A stretch of 64,000 bases of DNA from Armigeres subalbatus (lineage: Eukaryota > Arthropoda > Insecta > Diptera > Culicidae). Where the stretch lies: assembly GCF_024139115.2 (NCBI RefSeq), contig NW_026943605.1, positions 186,001 to 250,000 on the forward strand. The letters are read 5' to 3'. Position 1 is the stretch's first letter. The number at the start of each line of letters is the position of its first letter. Made by a program: the position numbers and the translations under genes. This document shows, one piece after another, positions 32,003-43,395 of the stretch. The notes beneath the pieces are model-generated. The model made no database searches. It was not told the DNA's origin and saw nothing but the letters and a program-made list of their open reading frames with translations.

Positions 32003-32832
32003 CCAATTGAACTTGCTATTATTTCCAGTCTAAATAAATTCGAACTGCGCTAGCTTGTTAAAATTTTGTTTTCTTTGGAGGTGGAAGCTATATTTTTGAT
32101 ATTTTTGAATTTTCGGTACATTCTGCGGTGTTTATCGTTACTGAGAAATATGCAGCTTATCGATAACTGTCTAAAATGTTGATACTTACAAGTTTATGAG
32201 CACGAGACTCAAATCAGAATTTTTAAATATTTTCCACCGATGATGATATCTATGAGCAACAATTGAAAAAGCAGGTTGGTATCACCAAACTCTTGAAACC
32301 ATAAGCAAATCAACCAGATGCTTGGTGCGTTATTATTTAGCTCTCGCAGATATCCATCCACACCCCCTAATTAACCTATAAATTCCGAAACTCTTCGACA
32401 AGCCCAACACAAGCAGTTAATCATTCAGTCAACGAGCGCGGGCGGCAGGAAAAAAGCAAACAAACGAAACACATTCTCCTGCTAAATCGCGTACTTGCCC
32501 TTTCGTTTGGGCTGCGAAAGCGCGCGCTTGGCGATGATGATTTTGAAATGGAACTCGTGCGAGCATTTCGCCGCAGTCCGCCCTCGGAGAAATGCGCTCG
32601 CGCGCGCGCCTTTGCCACCGCACGTGAGCCTCTCTGCCCAGCAGCAGCGCTAGAACGAAATGATATAATTACTGAACACGCTTGTTTGCCAACTATCGAC
32701 ACATCAACAACTTCCATCGTTTTGTGGTCGTCATGCCCAAAGCCCATCAGGCGCATCATCGTGCGAAATGAAATGCTTTCGTTTGCTGATCCAATGCATG
32801 ACTGGCCGCGGAAGGCCAGCTCCCTAACTAAC
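32003..32832. other. Upstream region of the secreted-protein gene
   Basis: AT-rich to about 32400, then GC-richer with alternating GCGC runs at 32520-32640. Overlapping frames on both strands here are compositional and I do not call them. It probably includes regulatory sequence of the gene downstream. Confidence 0.4.
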
Positions 32833-32870
32833 TATAAAACCGACTATGCCGCGCCGGCCAGTTATCAGTC
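32833..32870 (+). promoter_or_regulatory. Core promoter: TATA box and initiator
   Basis: TATAAA lies at 32833-32838. TCAGTC at 32865-32870 fits the arthropod initiator, which puts the start at the A at 32867, 34 bases after the start of the TATA box. The 5' untranslated region would be about 94 bases. Confidence 0.8.
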
Positions 32871-32960
32871 ATCAGCCACCACCGTTCGGATTCAGTGCAC
32901 TTCGAAGCACCACACTTCTTGTTTGTTTATCCCACGCAAATTTGTTGAACGAGCTCAATC

Positions 32961-33345
32961 ATGAAGGTAAATCCTCAATTACAGAAAAAAACACTAATTA
33001 CACGGAGATACGCTTTCTGTTCTTTCCTCCACCCCGCAGGCGTTCATTGTGGTACTGCTAGCGATGGCCATTGCTTTGGTGGCCAGTTTCCCGGCAGCGG
33101 ACCTCCCCGAGAGTGGGTCGTCCGCCGAGCTGGAAAGGGCAAACCGGGTGGCCCGGAGCAGCGCGTGGGATGACGACCACCATCACGAGGTCAAGGAGAT
33201 CGTCATTCACAAGACGAAGACAGTTCCCGTTCCGTATCCGGTCGAGAAGAAGGTCCCGGTTATTGTGGAGAAGAAGGTCCCCGTTATCATCACCAAGACG
33301 ATACCGGTATCGATTAAAATTAAGCGCGTCAAGCATAAGCACTAG
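32961..33345 (+). CDS. Small secreted Val/Pro/Lys-rich protein, two exons
   Basis: Exon 1 is 32961-32966 (Met-Lys only) and exon 2 is 33040-33345, joined across a 73-base GT-AG intron. The protein has 103 residues. Residues 3-18 (AFIVVLLAMAIALVAS) form a signal peptide, so the product should be secreted. The mature part has an acidic/polar stretch, DDDHHH near 51-56, then a VPVPYPVEKKVPVIVEKKV repeat and a very basic end (KIKRVKHKH). A first exon with Met-Lys before a short intron is common in insect cuticle and secreted-peptide genes. Similar VPV repeats occur in cuticle-associated or extracellular matrix proteins, but I cannot name a function. It has its own promoter and poly(A) signal and stands alone among transposons. 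An antimicrobial role from the basic tail is possible but unproven. Confidence 0.85.
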
Positions 33346-33370
33346 GCTGCACGACTGATCTAGAGTAGGA

Positions 33371-33376
33371 AATAAA
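33371..33376 (+). terminator. Poly(A) signal of the secreted-protein gene
   Basis: AATAAA lies 25 bases after the stop codon, with a GT- and T-rich stretch (TGTTTTTTATT) about 25 bases later. Confidence 0.75.
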
Positions 33377-33419
33377 ATCAAAAATGTAGCTACAAAACTC
33401 AATGTTTTTTATTATCATA

Positions 33420-34699
33420 AAATGTATATTTCGAAGGACAGCTGGTGTAGAGAGAGGTCCTCCAGCGTCGAGCATATCCCAATACTGGACTCTTCTAGAA
33501 GTGAATCCAACATGTCATGTAGTATAAAAGAAATGTCCTTTCGCCGCGTAACCAGGACCATATGTTGCAATTTTTTCTTTTCAATTATTGAGATTGAATA
33601 AAAAAGGTTTGGCCGATTTGGTGAAATATACGACTTAATGATAACTTGGGTATTTACAGATAGTTGTTGATAATATTGTTTTAAAATGTTAAACTGATAT
33701 TGATATTGTACCGCTCATGAAAAAATCTAGTCATCCGCTTATTTATGATCGCAACGAAAACTGAGCACCAGAAAAACGCATAAGAAAAACATAGGGTAGA
33801 ATACGGCATTGGCAGGGTGCGACAGTTGTTGGCATCCTCAACAATATTTGCGTTTTCCAGCAAACATACACTATTTATGAACATAATTTTGATTCAATCA
33901 CCCAATTTCAAGTCTAAGCTTTCATTTGAACAAGTTGTTTGTGTAAAAGTAGCAAGATTTGATGTGTTAATCACCGTGTTAATCACAAATTTGCACCTAC
34001 GAAATTCTTGCCATTATTGCATCGCCAAAGAAAGCAGCGCACGAAAGGAAACTGTTTTTTACTTTTTTGGATCCCCTTTTTTTTTGGAATTAAGTACGTA
34101 AACTACCTTTTACACTTTATCACCACTTGATTATCACCACAAAGAGCAAATTTATGCAATATTTGCTCTATGTTTCACTAAATAAAATCGGGACTGTTCG
34201 TTTTCTTTGACAGCAGCACATTTCGGATATAGAGCGAGATAATGTGTTTGTGAGCATATCAAACACACGCTAAGAAGATACCACGCACAATTCTATGTGA
34301 TTTGATTTTAGCAAAAATACGAACAAAATATCCGGCGATGGCATCTATTTAAAAAAAAAAGTGTTAAAATACAAATGTTTCAGATTTTTTACGCAGACCA
34401 TGAATTATATCAAAAGTGATAGCAACACCGTAGTATTTTAAACCTTATGTGGCTGACAGGACCGTTTCCCTTTTGCAACTTCAATACTTCCCAAGCTCAT
34501 CAAAAAAATCATAACCAATCCCGTTCCTACATAGCGCATTTCAACCATAAATAGTTGCCTACTTTTGGGGCATTATCTATTATTCAACTGTGAAACGTAG
34601 TGTAAGAATGGGGTGGCTCCAGCGGTTGGATAGGACAGTGCTGCCCATTATTCAACATAGTATTCGAAGTATTCGAAATTAGCAAATTTGGATTCCAGA
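33420..34699. other. No gene seen
   Basis: AT-rich intergenic sequence. The open frames are short, lack recognisable motifs, and have no repeat partner in the window. Confidence 0.4.
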
Positions 34700-34834
34700 T
34701 TTTAGATTAATTTTAGATTAAAGCAGAAATTCGTATTTCATTTGTATGGGAGTCCCCCTTCCAGAAGAGGAGGGATCTAATATCATAAGAATCTTCATCG
34801 TTCCCGAAAACCTCTACATACAAATGTTCATGCC
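34700..34834 (-). mobile_element. Helitron remnant (left part)
   Basis: On the minus strand, GTAGAGGTTTTCGGGAACG and GGAAGGGGGACTCCCATAC correspond to blocks of the Helitron at 31100-31353. The part with ACAGACAGACAAAAATTCAT lies at 41556-41576, on the far side of the hAT-like span. So the Helitron copy was split by a later insertion. Confidence 0.5.
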
Positions 34835-35278
34835 CAGGGTGTCGACTACCTGGAAAAACCTGGAAAGTCAGGGAATTTCATTTTGGACCTGGAATGTCAG
34901 GGAAAGTCAGGGAATTTTGATTGAGGTCAGGGAAAAAACATGAAACCCAATATTGAAAATTTATAGTGATTTTTTTTATTCGAGCAATATACTAAACTAA
35001 GGAAACTTTGGACAATGAAAAACTGAACCAATTTTAACGTCGGATCAGAATTAATATAGAGTTTTAGCTGGTCATCAGATTGCATAGCCGATAAACAATA
35101 GTCAGAAGCAGTTACGAGTTTGTTTCTATTAATCTCTAGGCAATAACAGAGGTTCTAAAGCCACGTTGCACAAATGGTCACTGTTAAGACCTGTTCCAAA
35201 TAGTTTTTTTAAGTCCTCTTCAATATTTTAGATTATTTAGTTGTCGGAGTCGTTTTGATTTTTTGCAGTTTCTTATTA

Positions 35279-35399
35279 GGGTAATTCGCCGAATGTTGAA
35301 CGGCTAATTTCTTCGCCTATTGTTGAACGCACGTGCATTTCTTATGGGAGTTCAACAATGGGCGACAAAATTAGCCGTTCAACATATGGCGAATTACCC
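35279..35399. mobile_element. 121-base foldback element, TA-flanked
   Basis: GGGTAATTCGCC with GAATGTTGAACGGCTAATT on the left is matched in complement on the right; TA at 35277-35278 and 35400-35401. The central loop is about 15 bases. No coding capacity. Confidence 0.8.
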
Positions 35400-35401
35400 T
35401 A

Positions 35402-35995
35402 GTAGCGTTTGAGTCATGTTCCCACCGAACAAAAAAAGTTCTGTAAGTTTGTTTAAATGCTTAATCATCAATCGCTCATTAAATTATGTTAATGTACTTA
35501 TAACATAGGAAAATTTAAAATTAAGTTTTTCAATGCGATCTATCTTGATAAATTCAATTTTCGGACTACTAACCAACGCTAATGAAAAACCTTATATATC
35601 ACATTACCTTTTGATGAGAATGTAACCCCCAAATGTTTGAAAAAGTAGTCGAAAGTAAATCAAATGGCTGAAATAGGCCATAATTCAGAACCGTTCAACA
35701 AACAATCATCAAACATGTTAAACCTACAACCAACAACTCAATATTTGGAAGCTTGTTGGAAGAAAACGCCGAATAGTATCTTTGTGGTCCTGAGACGGCA
35801 CAGCATCGGCATCATCTCCAAACAAGGTTCTGTAGGTAATTTTTTAAAAACATTTCGTGAACGTCCATTTGATGGTGGGCTTATAAAGTCTTTGGTCGAT
35901 CCTCACGTCCTTAGGAGCAATGGTCTCAATTAAACCGTGATTAAACATTACTAGATACTCCTTAATCATTATCGGACGCAAGAGGAGAATAATAA
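35402..35995. other. No gene seen
   Basis: AT-rich. The 89-residue frame at 35664-35933 has no motif I recognise and no sign of being a gene. Confidence 0.35.
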
Positions 35996-36123
35996 TGCTG
36001 TCCAATGAGCAGGTCGAAGTAGCTCGAAGTTATTCCCATCCTTAACATGTCCATTTGTTGACAAAAAAAAACGAGCAGGACGGGAACAACTTCGAGTTAT
36101 TTCGAGCTGCTCATTGGACAGCA
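35996..36123. mobile_element. 128-base foldback element
   Basis: TGCTGTCCAATGAGCAG at the left and CTGCTCATTGGACAGCA at the right are exact complements; pairing continues through TCGAAGT and TTCCC blocks with a few mismatches. Target duplication not clear. Confidence 0.75.
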
Positions 36124-36423
36124 CTAATGTTGTGGTCAATAGTAATGTTTCAGTTCTGAAAGATTCGCTGTTTTTTTATGTTTACAATTTTATCAAGAAA
36201 TATTCTGGATGATCTTTGAGAATTTTGTCCAGAAATTACTTCAGATTTCTCACTGAAACATAAAAAAATCCCAAAGGATTTAAAAAAGTTGTCTCTACAG
36301 TTTTTATCCTGAAGCTCCTCGATGGATGTTCAGTAGATTTTTTCAAGAGCTCCGCACCAAAAACTAAAAAATATGACAAAAAAATCTTCAAACATATTTC
36401 AACGAGTTCTTCAAAAACCCCAA

Positions 36424-36760
36424 ATAATCCACCTAGCGGTGACGATGCCTTTCTCGATTAAATCAAGATATACTGAAGGTGGTAACTTCGTTTTTTCCAA
36501 TTCCTATCTACCAAAAATGTTGGCAATTTTGTTTTTCTGTAAAATAAGCATAATACATTATGTTATAATCAAGTTATGACAATCGTGAAATTTTCTTTCA
36601 TCCATTTTTAACAGAGAAAGTTTCAAGTATTGTTATTTTTAACACATATTGATATAATTGTTATGACTAACTGGTCGGGTTGGTATATAACATCATGGGT
36701 CTCCAAGAATTCTATAAAAGGTTCGATTTCGGAGTGAAATGTACACGAACATTTTGAAAA
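36424..36760. repeat. Dispersed mosquito repeat, copy 1
   Basis: It starts AATCCACCTAGCGGTGACGA and TGCCTTTCTCG, and contains GGTTGGTATATAACATCATG with GGTCTCCAAG and TTCGATTTCGGAGTGAAATG. Related blocks are at 40405-40515 (TTCAGAGTGAAATGATAGCC, then CGAGAAAGGC) and at 48299-48330 (AATCCACCTACCGGTGATGG). Boundaries are uncertain. Confidence 0.5.
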
Positions 36761-36954
36761 TTAAGCCAATAATTTTCAAGGCCGACTAGAATATGACGTC
36801 AAATACATTTAAGATTATTCAACCAACGACATCCCCGCCCCCTTCGCCAAGGCCACGATCCCATTTTTGAACGATTCCTAAATATAAATAGAAGACTAAC
36901 AAAACCGCATACATAATATAATATGGAAATGAGGAGATGTATAAAATGAAAACT

Positions 36955-39482
36955 ACAGTCCCTTCCCGATTTTGGCAACACAACCGGATTTTAATGTTGC
37001 CAATATGGGGATGTTGCCAAAAGCGGGAAAAAAATTTCATACAAAATTTCATTTTTTTTTGTTTGCATGATTGAAGTTAAATACTTAGAAGATGTACTAC
37101 AAAGTATGTGGAGTGTGTTTAAATAATGCACGTGCATCATAATTGACATTTTTGTGATATTATTCATAACTCGGAGATCGTAGTTTAAACAAAATTGAAA
37201 CAAACTCAAGAATGGTAATCAAACGATAATTTGAATAATTAGCCAATTTCATAATACAAATTTAATAATAAATAATATTTTAAATTAACAATAGCGTCGG
37301 CCACGTCCTTACAAACATTTGTGGTGATATAAAAAAGTTTCTATTGTAGTCAATTGAAGCGCTGACTTCAATCTGACATCTCATATACATTTTGGTCCAC
37401 CAAAAATGCTTGTTGTTATCAAAATTCACTATATTCGACGGATACAAGATGACTTAATGTGCTATAAATTTCGAATTCTTATATAATGGATTTTGATGGA
37501 GGCAAACTTTCATGTGGTCGGTGTGAATAAGAGTAAAGTTCTGTGCACAATTTTCGCTGACATTATGGGAAAAATTAACGCCAGTAATAAGACGTTCCAG
37601 TGTTTTAGAGAATGGTAACGGAAATCTGCATTCTGCATATTGGTCAAGCGTATCCAATGTAGTGTGAAAAAGGTTAACTACACTCGACTCACTAAAACCA
37701 AGTTCCTTTACACTAGTCGGTCTCCTAGCACCCTGGAATATTTCAAGCGGCCATGATTGAACCATGAGCACAATGTGCACCTCGCGCTATGAGTGACACT
37801 GTGGCCAAGTGGAAGCATGAAGACCATTTGCGGCCAGACCATCTGACACTCGACAGCAGTCAAGCAGTCAAGCTCGCTGCAGGTCATCGCACACCATGCA
37901 CTACTTTCATTATTATAACTTTGAAAAGATGAAAGAAACCTATATCAGACTGAAGAGGGAAGCAAAGCAAATCGGCCTCGTCATTAACACTTTGAAGACA
38001 AAGTAGGCTCAAGAGAAGACAACGGTCATCATGGCGACAAAATCAAGGTGGTTGAAGAACGATAACGATAAATATACCGATACCAGTAGACAAATTCGGA
38101 GGCGCAACGTGTTAGGAAAGCGTACGTACTTTGGACTCCACATACACTCTTCTTTCAAAGGTGATAAGATAGTCGAGAGCAAATATAATTGCCTCCCATT
38201 CAGTGTGCTAGAATGCCAGACTGATAGAAGTCTTCATTTTTTGAATGCTTGAATGGCTTCTTCTTCAGCGCACAGTAACGACGCTCATTGTTGAGTTACC
38301 AAGTGGTTTGCTTTACTCAATAGGCTTTCATTGGTGAGCGTTGAAGATCATTAAACGGTGAATCATCGAACGTCCAATTTCAAAGATCTTAGGAAGCTCA
38401 TAACTTGCCCCACGGCAGAGCATCAAGTTGGCTTAGATGAGCCAATTTTTTCTTATGATCTGATTTTTTTGAATGCCTGCTCGAGAGCCTTACGGTTACA
38501 TGTTACCAAACTCTTACCATTACTGTTGAACTGTTGGCAAACATACTGGAATCAATAGGCTCGTTATGTAATTGACACATCAGGAAACTGGACAACAGGG
38601 TTCTGTTATTAATCGCTAGACAAATTTGCGTCAATTTTAAACAATAAAACTTTTTGGAATAAAATTATTGCTTATTATCTATACAGCATTGTAGCAAAAA
38701 GACGGATAAAATGACAGTTTCTCGGCTGATACCAGAAAAGAGGCGCATATAGAGCAAAACGACTTGAAGCTATATAACGCATTTAGAAAATTGAATGTGC
38801 TTATCACTAGCAATTAAACCTACTGGGGCTTGCTTGCTCCTGGATCACCCATGCAGTATCGGTTGCATTGTGATGTAAACAGCGGGCTTCGCTTAATAGG
38901 TGTTGTACTATGTACAACGGTGTGAGTCAGCTTGTCGACGACAAAATCAGTGAGGATGCCAAAAAATTCGACATTCTAAGGTGGGCTGGTGAGATTAGGG
39001 TAGTGTGAATAGGGACATGGAAAACGTGAATAAAAAGAGCAGAAAAGTTTCAATAGATATTGTTTGCAATGAGCGGTGATACGTGTGGTATCCCACGATA
39101 TGTTGTGTAGAGTTAATTAGGTAGTACGAATACAAATAAAGGATAAAGGGGGAAAAAGGGGAAAGAGTTCGGTTAGGGCAGTGCGATAGAAGACACGGAC
39201 GGAGTTGGTTGGGTGAGTTGTCACAGTACGAGTGGTGGTTCATTATTTCAGTGAAGGTGCTCACTATTCGTACAGAGCCCATAATACGCATATAAACCTT
39301 TATGGCATTCATTTTTGGCTTTGTTTATCCCATTACATATTAATAAAAAGGTTTTAGCTCTAAAAAGCAATAAAAAAAATCAAGGTTGTTGCCATAATCC
39401 GGAAGAAAATGTTGCCAAAAACGGGTGTTGCCAAAATCGGGGGTAGACAAAAACGGGTGTTGCCAAAATCGGGATGGGACTG
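36955..39482. mobile_element. 2.5-kb TA-flanked element with CAGTCCC ends
   Basis: Left end CAGTCCCTTCCCGATTTTGG; complement of right end CAGTCCCATCCCGATTTTGG. TA at 36953-36954 and 39483-39484. Near each end GTTGCCAAAAACGGG-type motifs recur (three near the right end, one or two near the left). TA duplication and repeated subterminal motifs suggest Tc1/mariner or pogo-like ends. No transposase frame remains. An RTE fragment lies inside at 37905-38250, so it was a target itself. Confidence 0.7.
37905..38250 (+). pseudogene. RTE-like reverse transcriptase fragment
   Basis: A frame reads YIRLKREAKQIGLVINTLKT followed by K and a stop. This is the segment just after the RT active site in this family (the Lys-Thr-Lys motif). 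The next frame (38031-38252) has LGKRTYFGLHIHSS, possibly the following part. It is strongly decayed, and there is no active site. The fragment sits inside the TA-flanked element at 36955-39482. Confidence 0.55.
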
Positions 39483-39533
39483 TATATTCAAATTTGCCCT
39501 TGAAATCACCCAAACTTCACCATAACTCCAATA

Positions 39534-39721
39534 GAGGTAATAAACTATAGAGGACGACTGTCGCTGCGGTGCCCTTTGTTATCGTCCCCAAACATGTTGG
39601 GTACCTATCTGTCAAAACGTTCTGATTTTTCCTTCGTTGACATTTAGTGCCCTATCCTCGCCAGCAAAAGATGTTTCGTCAGTGACGACAGCGACAATCT
39701 CCCTCTATAGTTTATTACCTC
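39534..39721. mobile_element. 188-base TA-flanked miniature element
   Basis: GAGGTAATAAACTATAG at the left is matched by CTATAGTTTATTACCTC at the right, with TA at 39532-39533 and 39722-39723. Additional inverted blocks (GACTGTCGCTG and CAGCGACAATC) follow. A partial copy lies at 15738-15853. Confidence 0.85.
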
Positions 39722-39723
39722 TA

Positions 39724-40329
39724 TTATTATAACTCCACACCACCCAAACCAAACAGCATGTTGAAGCATCAATGAAACCCCTCTTTTTCCCCTTCCAATG
39801 TATGACACAAAACAAATGCAAACACCACCATGGCCACGAACGTATGAACCAGCAATTAATCGTGTCGTTATCGAGTGCAATTTCTGTTGCTAGCGATGAA
39901 ACTTACAACTGTGTTGGTGCGAATGCTCCGATAAAGTATAATGGCAATAAACATCATCAAGTCGGCTCTAAACTTAAAAGCGCGTACTTTGTTCGTCGAT
40001 TAGTTTTCGTGTTCAACACGTTCTACTTTGCAAGCTTTGAAAAGCTTTGCTCGTTGCGTTAGCGTTATCGATATTGCCGTAGCGAGGATTCTAACCCATC
40101 GAGCGAACGTAATTTATATTATAGCATGGTAGCTGCTCAATGCTCGTAGTCCCGATTATATGTAAAAAAATGGAAAACTGCCTAAACCATTTTCCTTGTC
40201 AGCTGCGAACGCATTATTCAATCTTGATGAAATTAAATAGCATGTAATTAGAAGAGTGGCTCTGCGGAATGCAACTTGTTGCGATAAAATCAGTTGAGTC
40301 TAAGTACATGAAAATCGTGTGAGTTTTTG
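39724..40329. other. No gene seen
   Basis: The 96-residue frame at 39772-40062 has no recognisable motif. No repeat partner found. Confidence 0.35.
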
Positions 40330-40515
40330 AGGTTGAAAAAGTGACCATCCAGACACACAAACATACACACACACACATACATACACACATACAGACATCA
40401 CCTCGATTCATCAAACTGAGTCGAATGGTATAAGAAACTTTACTATCAGATGTTCATGTAAAAAGTTCGTTTTCAGAGTGAAATGATAGCCTTTCGGTAC
40501 AACTTTGTTGTACGA
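40330..40515. repeat. CA microsatellite and dispersed mosquito repeat, copy 2
   Basis: CA/TA-rich tract at 40352-40400, then GACATCACCTCGATTCATC, GAGTGAAATGATAGCC and a terminal hairpin GTACAACTTTGTTGTAC followed by GAGAAAGGC. The block order recalls repeats common in Aedes, and part matches 36660-36740. Confidence 0.55.
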
Positions 40516-41147
40516 GAAAGGCAAAAACTCTATTAGATGTTTCTCATTAAGTTTCATTGCTTGTTGCTGTTGTCTGACATCTAGTTGATATTAGTTGCAT
40601 TTTCTATAATTAAAACGTTGCTGGAAATCCAAGACTATTTTTGAAAAACAACTAAAAATCGATCAAATAAATGCAGTAGGTGTAGCTCCCCTTAGCATTT
40701 GAGACTAGTTATACCACTTCCTCGTAAACAAGACCTTATTTTTTTGGATATTTGTCTATGATACCATTGCTTTACGGCCTGAGTGTATTCAGACGAAATT
40801 ATTTAAAGTATTGTAGTGGTTAGAATGTTTTGCTGGGTTTACTGTAAGTGCTGCATAGATTTATGTGAGCCTACAATTTGATCCGTAACTATTTTTAGAA
40901 GTCCATAAACTCCACAAAGAGTGAATAAAAACGTTTACTCCGTAAGTATACTTGAGAGCCAATAGAGGTTTGCGACTCTTGCGACTCCATGGAACCCGTA
41001 AGAATTTCCAATGGTAGATGAAGGTACCAGAAAACTTGTAACATTAATTAGAGCCAATTTCGGAAAGATGTGAATTATGAAAATCTTTTAGGAGTTCTGC
41101 GCATTTACTTGAATCTTTGTGAACGACCAGAATTACCTAAACTAGAA
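40516..41147. other. No gene seen
   Basis: AT-rich sequence without supportable features. Confidence 0.35.
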
Positions 41148-41149
41148 TA

Positions 41150-41340
41150 GGGGGAAAGAAGGCTTTGGCAGGTTTTGTTCTATTATTGACAGGGGGGTTT
41201 TTGTCGACCAAACTTTATGAAATTTGGCCACAATATACTTTGATATGCAAAAAATGTATAGGCCAAATTTGAGCATAATCAGTCATAAAAAACCCTTCTG
41301 ACAATAATAGAACAAAACCTGCCAAAGCCGTCATTCCCCC
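41150..41340. mobile_element. 191-base foldback element, TA-flanked
   Basis: GGGGGAAAGAAGGCTTTGGC on the left pairs with GCCAAAGCCGTCATTCCCCC on the right (few mismatches); pairing goes on through AGGTTTTGTTCTATTATTG. TA at 41148-41149 and 41341-41342. Confidence 0.85.
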
Positions 41341-41599
41341 TATCATAAATCCTTAATGTTCTGTTTCTAGAAATGATTAGGCTTCCAGTAGCTCAGAAAC
41401 TCATATGGACTTCAAGGATTCACACATGCAGAGATCTTCATACGCTTCTAGGAGTTAAAAAAAACCTTTTTCATATCTAGAATTTTTCGAAGAATGGTCT
41501 GGAAGGTCAAGGAAAGTCAGGGAATTTTATTCCCAAATTTGAGTCGACACCCTGAGACAGACAGACAAAAATTCATTCTTATGCGTATGATTTTTTTTG

Positions 41600-42960
41600 A
41601 TGAAGCAAACATATCATGTAAGGACCGCAAAGAGCAAGTTGTATATTTGAAACTAGTTGATAGACCTTTGCTAACGACTCTAAGGTATTACAAAAGACAA
41701 AAGATGTAGATCTTGGCAGCGGACAAAAAGCATGTAAGTTCCCTTCTCCAAAATGGCCAACATTATTCAAATAGGTTGAAAATGGTAAAAGTTATGAAAA
41801 TGTCAATATCTGGGTTCATGGGTACCCTATCTGCCATTCACGTCAACGTGTTTAAATGCTTTTGCCTATCTGTCTGCATGACATAAAATTGATGCCAAGG
41901 CTAAAAATTCATGTTTTGTTTTAAGCCAGTTTTGATAAACAATAAAGTTTGTTCCAAAATTGAGTGAAGCGAGATGAGCGTGCGGCCGATTAATATGAAT
42001 GAATTTTACTACTGGAGGATATAAACAACCAGCATTTGGCACCAATACATTACCAGTTTTCTACTTCCATGTCTAGTTGCTAAAGGGAGCAAACTCATTG
42101 CTAATAATAGAAATTGCTATGCCAATAGAAGAAACGTTGACCTGTTACTTTATATTAAATTTACTGAGTTTGTGGTAAAAGCTGTTATATTTAGTGAACA
42201 CCAATCATCAAAGAAAGAGCATACAAATGTATACCATTTAAACTGTACCTGTGTTTTAGTGTAATTATTCATTATTTTTATCATTCAATTTGGCGAATGT
42301 CTTAGACTGCCAAGAATAGGTATTTTCCCCTACCTCCAGAAAAAAAAAACCACTTTGATATTTTTGATAATTCGCCCGCCACGTGGTGAATATATTTGCC
42401 ACATCTATGAGAGCTTCGGAAAATGATCACAAAAGTTGTCATTTTGTTACAAGGCACAATATTATAAAAAACAAATACATATCCATATGTTACATTAAAA
42501 ATGGATTTTAAAGAGATTTTTGTGGCCAAGAAGGGAAAAAAATCATTAGATGTGTATTTTAAATATAAAATAAGCTTCTGAGCTCAAAACCCCTAAGAAT
42601 CTTTTTTTTTCAATGCAACATACGAATATTTGCTATTTTTATAGTAATTATTGTTATTATCATTGAGTAGACTGGCCCAGGAAACAAAAAGTTGTCTAAT
42701 TCCTCGGAGCACCCCCCAGGATTGTGTATTTAGGTGAGAAAATCAATCTCTGAAAATTTTAGCTCAATCGCTTGTTGCATAAACTGGCGCATTTGATTTG
42801 AAGTTTGTATGGGAATTTCATCCAAAATATATAGGAAAATACACCTCAGTCACTCATTCGATCTGGAAATTGGTTCTGATTGCTCGATTGACCTCAGAAT
42901 TGCAAAATCGGCAGTTGGTATGCTACAGAACAATTTCACAGAACATTGTATGATGATTAA
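41600..42960. other. No gene seen
   Basis: AT-rich. Open frames are short and without motifs. Confidence 0.4.
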
Positions 42961-43395
42961 AAAGCGGGCTTAGTAGTCATATGGCTTCTGCTTCTGCCTC
43001 ATACGCAGGAGGTCGTGGGTTAAATCCCAGGTCCGTTCCATTCTCCTACATTGCATCTTTCTCTATATTTCTTATGTTCTAGCAATCGCTGGGTTACGAA
43101 ATGGTGAGATGACATCAGGGAAGGGGCACCTGACATAGTTCTGGTCCTCACAAGTTCCAATACTCACGCTTCCACGGGTCTTCCGATGACAATAGATCGC
43201 CAGCTAAGGGTTGTGTACTTAGCTGGTAGTGTAGCCTGGGCACTGTTGTCCTTCTGACAACAGCTAGAGTGAGAGGGTGCGTCCTGTGGGGTCTGCCTAG
43301 GATGTGGTGGGGTTCGACAGTGGGCTCTGTTGAACTTCTATAAAAAGCTGCATGTGTCCTCAAGCAGGCCCTATCGAAGCGACCGTGTGCCGCTC
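42961..43395 (+). mobile_element. SINE-like sequence with a methionine-tRNA-like head
   Basis: GGCTTAGTAGTCATATGG resembles an A box and GGGTTAAATCCC a B box. Between them TCTGC and GCAGG flank loop CTCATAC (nominal anticodon CAT). The body after about 43050 includes ACAAGTTCCAATACTCACGC and runs without a visible break into the RTE-like element. The body may therefore be the 5' untranslated region of that element, with the tRNA-like part fused to it. Confidence 0.55.

Larger units (their letters stand above)
34835..41554. mobile_element. hAT-like ends bounding a 6.7-kb composite
   Basis: CAGGGTGTCGACTACCTGG on the left and, complemented from the right, CAGGGTGTCGACTCAAATT. Next to both lie AAAGTCAGGGAATTTT-type blocks. 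This end sequence is a style I associate with hAT elements. No 8-base target duplication is visible and no transposase frame is preserved, so a deletion or a chance pairing of two separate copies is possible. The interior contains at least five other elements. Confidence 0.5.

Noticed and set aside
32421..32759. Minus-strand frames rich in Arg, Ser and Ala upstream of the secreted-protein gene
   Set aside because: Caused by GC-rich alternating sequence; overlapping frames on both strands are open and none has a motif.
34835..41554. Autonomous hAT element with transposase
   Set aside because: No frame with a transposase motif is visible and no 8-base duplication flanks the ends.
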